A stretch of DNA of 64,000 nt from contig VLTN01000006.1 in assembly GCA_008330645.1 (NCBI GenBank), forward strand, positions 620,001-684,000, given 5' to 3'. Of the stretch, positions 57,836 through 64,000 are shown piece after piece (the stretch's first letter is position 1; each line of letters opens with the position of its first letter). The notes beneath the pieces are model-generated. The model did not search any database. It worked only from the letters and a program-made list of their open reading frames with translations, and was not told the DNA's origin. The stretch comes from Cafeteria roenbergensis (Eukaryota > Sar > Bigyra > Bicosoecida > Cafeteriaceae). Made by a program: the position numbers and the translations under genes.

Positions 57836-58261
57836 AGAGCCGACCACTCGTCGGTACGCCTCGCGTCCACTGCGGCACCGCTTTCGGCCGCCCCCAGTCA
57901 AGCTGGCGGGCTTCGGAGGCGTGGCGCCGGCACCATCGGTGGCGCAAGCCACGAGGACGATGGCGGCCCAGAGTCTGTCCTCGAGACCGTTGCAGCCAAT
58001 TTGGCGACCATGGACGAGGAGCTGACGACTGAGCGCGAGTCGATTCGACAGTACGTTGCGCTTTTCTCCAAAACAGTCCGGGCAACGTTTGGCGACTTGG
58101 CAAGTCTCGACCGCTCGCTCAAGAGCCTGACAACAGTAGTCGAAGACGACATTCGCGAGCGTTTCTCGCCCGCCATCGCAGAGGTGGCGCAGCGTGCAGC
58201 GCGGGACGAGGTGGTACGAACCCTGACTGGCAAGGGCATTGCTGAGATGGCGTCCAGCTGA
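55980..58261 (+). CDS. Two-pass membrane protein with Cys-rich ectodomain, copy 2 of a mosaic paralog pair
   Basis: Two exons (55980-56102 and 56468-58261) give 638 aa. Exon 1, both membrane segments and nearly all of the ectodomain are identical to copy 1. The six ectodomain Cys positions are kept. The variable block encodes NDTATCSIPSKPVSVMQSRF where copy 1 has NDTSACAGQTLQIPAFGSRF, so the Cys and the flanks are conserved while the loop is new. After TM2 the tail is unrelated to that of copy 1 yet of the same kind: acidic start (DGDKEDDVGDAG), a basic Ser/Gly-rich part (QAGGLRRRGAGTIGGAS), then about 110 residues of coiled coil (SVLETVAANLATMDEELTTE, LASLDRSLKSLTTVVEDDIR). This suggests the same topology with a swapped recognition loop and swapped cytosolic partner. 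Family unknown. Confidence 0.85.
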
Positions 58262-58799
58262 ACCCAGGCGACAGTTTGAGTTGATTTCGTGCCTGCGTGA
58301 AGTGCCTCTTGGGCGCCCCCGCCAATCGGTGCTGCGTTGTCCTTGGTGCAAAGGAAGCGGTGAATGCCCCTCTGCGGCCCAGTGGTGTTGTAGCTGGGCT
58401 CCGAGCAAGGCCGTGGCTGGGCGGCACTTCGCGTCGGGCGCGCGCTATGGTTTCGCTTCTCGGGGTTACAGAGCCGCGGCCCGGCCCCAAAGCCTGCACC
58501 CCGCGGAACCAGCGGGCCACGAGCCCGAGCCGCTGCCACCGGGGCTGCATTGCAAGGAGCCGGGTGTCGCCTTTTGTGCCAAGCGATGCGTGGGGGCACG
58601 ATAGATGTGGCGCCGACTGGCAGGGGGGAGTTTGAGTCCCACTCCCGCGTCGCAGGCGAGCGCTGGTCCCGACGCCCGTTCACGCCATGCCCCTCAACGA
58701 AGGAAGTCCGCCGAGTCCTTGGAATCGGCACGGCACCAGCATCGCACTGGTTGGGTGTGCCGGTGCACACGCTGACCCGTCGGGAGCCACGGTCGCACG
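58262..58799. other. Intergenic region without recognised gene
   Basis: This 538-bp gap lies between two plus-strand genes. GGGGGGAGTTTGAGTCCCAC at about 58623-58642 looks superficially like a tRNA T-arm, but the loop is too long. No gene is recognised. It presumably holds the 3' UTR of copy 2 and the promoter of the next gene. Confidence 0.4.
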
Positions 58800-60216
58800 A
58801 TGCGCGCGCTGTCACGCTTCGCCGACGGGCTGCCCCAACGCCCGTGGGCCTCGCCAACGACCCCCTCCCAAGCTTTCGCCATGTCGAGGTGAGTGGCCCT
58901 GGCCTGCGCGTTGCCATGGGGGTTTTGTGGCGCCGCCGCCTCGGCCCGCGCGCCCCGTGCCGGGCGCGCTGGTTCGTGCGTTTCTTGTTTGCAGCAGGCC
59001 CAGCCGGTCGCAGCTTGTGGCCTCTGACTCACTTGGGGCCTGGGAGCGCCCGCCATGGCCGGCCGCCCAGGCGTCACCATGGCTTTTCGCTCAGCCTGCT
59101 GAGCGTTGCCTCCCAGTTCGGTTCGCTCTCGCCGCCACGAGTTCTGATTCGCAGAGCGTGGTTGACAGCGGCCTGACGCATTCGGAGCGGCCGGACCCTT
59201 GCAACCCGTGCCGTCGCGTGCGAGCCCGGCGAGTCGTGGTTATGGAGGACCATGGTGGCATATTCCGCCGGAGCGTCACCTCGTACAGCCCGTCACAGAG
59301 CGCTGCAGCGGCAGCGGCAGCGGCAGCAGCAGCGGCGGCGCCACAAACCGCCGAGATCCAGTCTGGGCGATTGGCGCGCTCGCGCCCTCGTGCTTCTCCG
59401 TCACGAGCAACAAGTGCGCCGCGTGCTGGCACGGCGCGATTGAGCCTGTCGGGGCAATCGAGGTCTCGCCAGCGAGCGCGGCCAGCTGGCAAATCGGGAC
59501 CTCCGTTGCGGCCCGAGCAGCAGCCACGACGCGGCGGAGCCAGCCCGAGGCGGTTCTTCACAGACGCTGTCAATGTCGCGGGCTGGCAGCCAATGGCTAG
59601 CCCAGTGCGTCCTGGGCTCTGTGCGGCCGAGCAATGCACGATCAACAGGAGGGTGGAGCCGCTGGAGTCGTGGTCAGCCAGGCTCGAAGAGGTCGAAAGC
59701 GGTATGCCGCTCAGGCGAGCCATGTGGACGGCTCCCGGACCCATGGGGCGCTTGCCCCCCGCTGAGCGTAAGGCGCTCGTGATTGAGCGGCTCAGGCGGG
59801 CCCATCGGAACGCGATTTCGCAGAGCTTGCCGAGTGAACTTCGACAAAATGGGTCAACCGGCAGCATCGCAGGCTTTGGGGCCGCCGACAGCCATGATGG
59901 GTCCACGTGTGAGCCGGAGTGGGACCCCGTAGGGTTCAGCCCTTCGGAGTCGCGGGCCAACGGGCAACCCGCACAGCGACAGGACGCTGCCGATTCCGCC
60001 GGCGCGTTTGACGAGGAACTCTGGGCCCGCTTCGGAGTGGACTCGTGCCAAACGGCGGGTAGCAACGGCAGCGACCCGCGGGCAGACTCGGCACAGTTTG
60101 GCTCGGCCTCCGTCGCGCTGTCGGCCCTGCGGAGAGCGGGGTCCGTTGGGCTTCAGAGCCCGAGGCGGCAAGCCAAGCCACCAGCTCCGAAGCACAGCAT
60201 CACGCGCAAGTTTTGA
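58800..60216 (+). CDS. Disordered protein with one conserved-looking helical segment, unknown function
   Basis: Two exons (58800-58888 and 58995-60216) give 436 aa; GTGAGT donor, TGCAG acceptor, phase 2. The first Met (58800; MRALSRFADGLPQRPW) is used. A second Met at residue 28 (MSSRPSRSQL) is possible. Most of the chain is Ser/Arg/Pro/Ala-rich with a poly-Ala run (about residues 120-135). Residues of about 220-300 look ordered (RRVEPLESWSARLEEVESGM, LPPAERKALVIERLRRAHRN). Short acidic and aromatic motifs follow (FDEELWARFGVDS) and a basic C-terminus (KHSITRKF). No catalytic or targeting motif is recognised. Confidence 0.6.
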
Positions 60217-60713
60217 CCGGGCAGGCATCTGTTCGGAGCTTGTGGGGCTCTTGTGTGACGGCCTGCTTGCGAAAGTGTGGGCGGTTGTGCCTGTGCTCCA
60301 GCTCTAAGCTCGCCCCGCTGCCTCTGCTCGGCCGCGAGCGCCCGTACCCACCCCAAAGGGTGGTACCGCCCTGCCATGCCGTCCGGGGCGGCCCGCGGCC
60401 GGTTCGGCTTGGTGGTGCGGCCGTGGCGGGCCCATCGCGCATTGTTCCGCCAGACTTGTCGCCAGCCCTTGGCCTGCGGAAGCCGCGAGGGACGCATAGG
60501 CATGGTGGCAGCGGGCGCACGCGTGGGCTACGCCTTTGGCGGCGGTGTGCGTTCCCATGGACGGCCTTGCGCCAGCTTGCTGCGCCCACCAGATTGATCT
60601 TTGCCTCTCAAGACCAATCGCGCGACAACCCCCCAACTCTGCCGGAATGCTCGGCCCGCGGCATCGTCGCTGGAAGCAGTCCGGCCACACAACCTCCTCC
60701 CGAGCGACAAAGG
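60217..60713. other. Intergenic region without recognised gene
   Basis: This 497-bp stretch lies upstream of pyruvate kinase, on the same strand as the preceding gene. It must contain the pyruvate kinase promoter. No TATA-like or other motif stands out. Confidence 0.4.
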
Positions 60714-62663
60714 ATGGCCGCTGCAAGCGCCGCAGCCCCTGGCAGCATGTTCAGCAAGAAGCCCATCGGGTGAGCCCGCGCATACCGCGTGCCTCTCGCG
60801 GCCAGGGCTCGCGAGCGCCTCCGACAGAGCACGAAGATTCGCCCAATGGCCGCGCTTGACCTGTTTCCGCCGCCCTTGCGAGCCCGCAGGCTTGCTGAGA
60901 TCTACGCCGAGACCGACGTATCGACCAGGTGCACCAAGGTGAGTCGCCCCTCGCATGGACGCCGCCTGGGCGCCGTCGGCGGCGGCGGAAATGACCTGGC
61001 TTGGGCGGGCAAAGCGTCCGGGGGTCAAGCGCTGGGTGGTAGCAGCGCAGCGAGTGTCTGGCGGCCCGGGAAGGCGCGCCGCGGGGAGCAAAGCGGCCAA
61101 CCCAGAGCACCGCGGTGCGGTCGTCGCGCGACTGCAGCTGTGCGGGAGGGAGTCGTGCTGACTGCTGGAGCTCTCGTGGGTCACTCGCGGTTCCGACTCT
61201 TGCGCCATTTGCCGCCTCCTTCACGTGTCCCGCAGATCGTGTGCACCATCGGCCCGTCGTCCTGGGACAAGGACCGGCTTGTCGAGATGATCGATGCTGG
61301 CATGAACGTTGCCCGCCTGAACTTTTCCCACGGAGACCACGAGCGCCACGCCCTCACCGTGGAGGCGATCCGCGCCGCTGCCGCCGAGCGCCCTGGCTGC
61401 AACGTGGCCATTCTGCTCGACACCAAGGGCCCGGAGATCCGGACCGGCATGCTCAAGGGCCACACTCCCGTGCAGCTGACTGCCGGCCAGCGCCTGAAGA
61501 TCTCGACCGACTACACGCTTGAGGGCGACGCAGAGACCATCTGCTGCTCGTACGCCAGCCTCCCGAGGTCGGTTGTTCCGGGGAACGTCATCCTGGCCGC
61601 CGACGGCTCCGTGGTGATGGTCGTCGAGGAGATCCTTGAGGACGGCGTCATCGTGACGGTCCGCAACGACGCGCTGCTCGGCGAGCGCAAGAACATGAAC
61701 CTGCCGGGCGTCATCGTGGACCTCCCCACCATCACGGCCAAGGACGAGGACGACCTCGTGAACTTTGCCGTGCCCCAGGGCGTGGACTTCATCGCCGCTT
61801 CCTTCGTGAGGAAGGGCTCCGACATCGACGTCATCCGCGAGGCTCTCGGCCACGCCGGCGCCGGCATCCGTATCATCGCCAAGATCGAGAACCAGGAGGG
61901 CCTTGACAACTTCCCCGAGATCCTCGCTCGCGCCGACGGCATCATGGTCGCCCGTGGTGACCTCGGAATGGAGATCCCGACGGAGAAGGTCTTCCTCGCC
62001 CAGAAGATGATGATCGCCGCCTGCAACCACGCGGGCAAGACCGCCATCACGGCCACCCAGATGCTTGAGTCCATGATCAAGAACCCCCGCCCCACCCGCG
62101 CCGAGGCCGCCGACGTGGCCAACGCCGTTCTCGACGGCACGGATGCGGTGATGCTCTCCGGCGAGTCCGCGGCGGGAAAGTTCCCCCTGGAGGCCGTCAC
62201 CGTCATGTCCCGCATCTGCGTGGAGGCGGAGCGCGTGCTCGGCTACAGCCGCTTCGACACCGCCATGCGCTGGGCTGGCCTCAGCGACGACGACGAGGGC
62301 GTGCCCGAGTCCATCGCGTCCTCCGCTGTCAAGACCGCGGGCGACCTCGGCGCCCGTGCCATCATCGTCTGCTCGCAGACCGGCGGCACTGCCCGCCTCG
62401 TGGCCAAGTACCGCGCCCCTCAGGCCATTCTCGTCCTCACGGCCGACGACCAGATCTCGCGCCAAGTCACCGGCCTCACCCGCGGCGCGCGCGCCATCAA
62501 CGTGGGCTCCATGCTCGGCACGGATGCCCTGCTCCTTCGCGCCGTGGAGCAGCTGCGCGAGGACGGCATCGTTGACACCGGCGACCGCGTCGTGGCCGTT
62601 CACGGCATGATCGAGGCGCACCCCGGCTCCACCAACCTCCTCAAGGTTATGGTCGTGTCCTGA
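60714..62663 (+). CDS. PK: Pyruvate kinase
   Basis: Three exons (60714-60769, 60890-60938, 61236-62663) give 510 aa, the usual length. Phases 2 and 0 fit. The second junction restores TKIVCTIGPSS, a family hallmark. Further motifs in order: NVARLNFSHGDHERH, LLDTKGPEIRTGML, the catalytic Lys in IIAKIENQEG, GIMVARGDLGMEIP (metal and phosphate binding), TATQMLESMIKNPRPTRAEA and DAVMLSGESAAGKFPLEAV. The C-terminal domain is complete and ends LKVMVVS. The enzyme converts phosphoenolpyruvate and ADP to pyruvate and ATP at the last step of glycolysis. No signal or transit peptide precedes the conserved start, so it should be cytosolic. Codon choice is strongly biased to C-ending codons with fewer Ala runs than neighbouring genes, consistent with high expression (inferred). 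Confidence 0.97.
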
Positions 62664-63056
62664 GTGTCCGAGCCTGCTCGCCAGCACCCCGCCCCCCTGC
62701 CTCGGGCGGGGCGGGACGGCTGGCAGTGTGTCTTGCCTTGCGATCATGCCCGTGGCACGACAGCGGACTCGCCCGCAAAAGCCGCCCGGCTGTGCGCGTT
62801 CCGGCCCGGGTGCCGAGGCCGGCCTTCGCCCAGCGTGCACCGCGTCCCGAGGCGGGCTTGTGGCGATTCGTGTGTGTGTGTGTGTGTATGTGTGTGGGTT
62901 CGTTTAGGCGCGCGGGCCCGGCGCCAGCTGCGGAGGAGGAGACTTGACCGTCGTTTCCAGGACCGAAGCCGCAGCTTTCTTCCCCAACGCGCGAACGCCT
63001 CCTCTCCCACCGCCTCCCCCCCCCCCCAGCCACATGAACCGAGCGCATCGCCGCGC
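62664..63056. other. Convergent intergenic region with TG tract
   Basis: These 393 bp lie between the stops of pyruvate kinase (+) and the pseudouridine synthase (-). A TGTG-rich tract at 62869-62897 is about 200 bp after the kinase stop in sense orientation. A C-rich run lies at about 63015-63028. No gene is seen. Confidence 0.5.
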
Positions 63057-64000
63057 CTACTCCTTGCCCTGCCGCTCGCCCTGCTCAAGCGCGTCCTGCG
63101 CCCACGAAGGCAGGCCGCACCCGAAGTCAAACGAGTGACCGCTCGCGCCCCGAGCGCGGTACCGCACAGAGTGCAGCCACACGCCCAGACAGGTCAGCTG
63201 CGACGCGCTGAAGTCCTCTCGGGGCCCGAAGCGCAGCAGCCAGGACCGGTCGCGCGCTGCGGCCACGCCAGCGAGGCCGAACCCGTCGAGTGCCGCCAGG
63301 TCCATACTCGGGTCAGACGAGCCAGCCGTCGGAGCAAGCGGCTCCGCCGTCGACAGGGCCGCAGCGGCAAGGCGAAGCTGGGCGGCGGCCGCGTCCTCGG
63401 CCAGGCGCGCGCGCTTGGCTTGACCCTCGCCGCCGCTGTCGTCGCTGTCGTCGTCGGCGAACACACCCGCCCCGTCCTCGGCCTCGTAGTCCACGTCGTC
63501 GTCGTCGGCCCACGCGTCAACGAGCTTCTCCTGCGCGTTCTTTTCAAACGCCGGCGCGGCAACTGCGCCTCGCGCCGCCGCCGCGCGAATCTCCGCGGAG
63601 CGCGCGGCCGCCCGCTCGCGCGCCGCCGTTTCCTCGGCCACCAGCCTGGCCTGCAGCGTCGCGTCTGCGTCCGCCGTGTGGCCGGTCACCGCGGCGGGGG
63701 GAGTGTACTTGCGAATGCTGAACTCGGCGTTGACCCGCGGATCGCACCACGGCGGGCACCGGGGCATGGCGGCCGGGTCGCCCCCGGCTGCCTCCAGGGC
63801 CGCCGCCTCCGGATCAGGGAAGCCCTTGCGAGGGGCGACGTCGACTGCGTGCGGGGCGCCTGGCAGCGGCGTCGGGTCGCCGTACATGGGGTCGTTTCCG
63901 ATTCCGTGGCCGACTGCGGCGAGGTGCGCGCGAATCTGGTGCGTGCGGCCGGTGAGGGGTCGTGCGGCAACCAGCGTCCACCACTCCCCCGCGCGGAGGA
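63057..64000 (-). CDS. RPUSD2: RluA-family RNA pseudouridine synthase (RPUSD2-like), partial, N-terminus beyond right edge
   Basis: Open from the right edge to a TAG at 63057-63059; 314 codons are visible. The first residues carry the C-terminal RluA motif [20 protein letters not shown] followed by NDPMYGDP, which in RluA enzymes lies near the RNA-binding and catalytic cleft. The catalytic Asp domain is outside the window. The remainder is a eukaryotic-type extension: a Cys-containing segment (RCPPWCDP), a long Ala/Asp-rich insert, and the C-terminal [20 protein letters not shown]...LPSWA. RPUSD2/Pus8-9-type proteins end with the equivalent LHA-x-RY...W-x-F/Y...P-x-WA. It probably isomerises uridines in tRNA or mRNA. 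Targeting cannot be judged without the N-terminus. Confidence 0.85.
   Translation of the reverse strand, partial: LRAGEWWTLVAARPLTGRTHQIRAHLAAVGHGIGNDPMYGDPTPLPGAPHAVDVAPRKGFPDPEAAALEAAGGDPAAMPRCPPWCDPRVNAEFSIRKYTPPAAVTGHTADADATLQARLVAEETAARERAAARSAEIRAAAARGAVAAPAFEKNAQEKLVDAWADDDDVDYEAEDGAGVFADDDSDDSGGEGQAKRARLAEDAAAAQLRLAAAALSTAEPLAPTAGSSDPSMDLAALDGFGLAGVAAARDRSWLLRFGPREDFSASQLTCLGVWLHSVRYRARGASGHSFDFGCGLPSWAQDALEQGERQGKE

Noticed and set aside
52190-58261. P2X receptor or TMEM231 assignment for the paralog pair
   Set aside because: Only the two-TM topology and Cys-rich ectodomain agree. The P2X Lys residues and TMEM231 motifs are not visible.
58600-58660. GAGTTTGAGTCCCACTC, tRNA-like end
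   Set aside because: The loop would be 11 nt and there is no acceptor stem partner.

Overview
This window is GC-rich, intron-containing nuclear DNA from a compact protist genome. Two things argue for a eukaryote. First, 35 introns could be modelled with a tight GTGAG...(C/T)GCAG signature. Second, several products are eukaryote-specific: SMC6, kinesin-9, CFAP144, FAM32A, MYCBP, SETD9 and an RPUSD2-type pseudouridine synthase. CFAP144, kinesin-9 and MYCBP imply a motile cilium. No plastid or photosynthesis gene is present. The sequence alone does not name the species. A GC-rich flagellate such as a bicosoecid (Cafeteria-like), or a GC-rich alga or labyrinthulid, would fit. No transposon, virus-like element, rRNA, tRNA or CRISPR array was recognised.

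Layout, left to right (strand in brackets). 1-1276: mitochondrial-type protein running off the left edge (-). 1664-4102: class-3 / DAG lipase (+). 4506-6147: membrane-anchored GNAT-like protein (-). 6369-7851: possible axonemal protein (+). 8129-11080: DEP-PH protein (-). 11504-12324: signal-anchored acidic-tail protein (+). 12621-13862: unknown (-). 14056-16275: dihydroxyacetone kinase (+). 16548-18390: Cys-rich zinc-finger protein (-). 19094-23638: three unknown proteins (-). 23879-24605: CFAP144 (+). 24878-26653: SETD9-like (+). 27113-29277: amphipathic helical protein (-). 29541-31547: Nucleotid_trans glycosyltransferase (-). 32105-35610: KDM2/7-type JmjC protein with lost iron ligands (-). 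35787-36338: FAM32A (+). 36606-38813: coiled-coil protein (-). 39409-43525: SMC6 (+). 43802-47158: kinesin-9 (+). 47487-48217: MYCBP (-). 48454-51954: PH-PP2C phosphatase (+). 52190-58261: two near-identical membrane proteins (+) flanking a small ankyrin gene (-). 58800-60216: unknown (+). 60714-62663: pyruvate kinase (+). 63057-64000: pseudouridine synthase running off the right edge (-).

Many neighbours are head-to-head with only 180-420 bp between start codons, so shared bidirectional promoters are likely. TG-rich tracts (TGTGTG, TGCGTGCG) follow many stop codons in the sense orientation and may be 3'-end signals.

The most unusual locus is the paralog pair at 52190-54513 and 55980-58261. 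About 1.85 kb, including the intron, is almost identical between the copies. A 42-bp block in the predicted ectodomain and the whole cytosolic tail are unrelated. Almost all long open frames overlapping these genes on the other strand are GC-driven artefacts and are left out.
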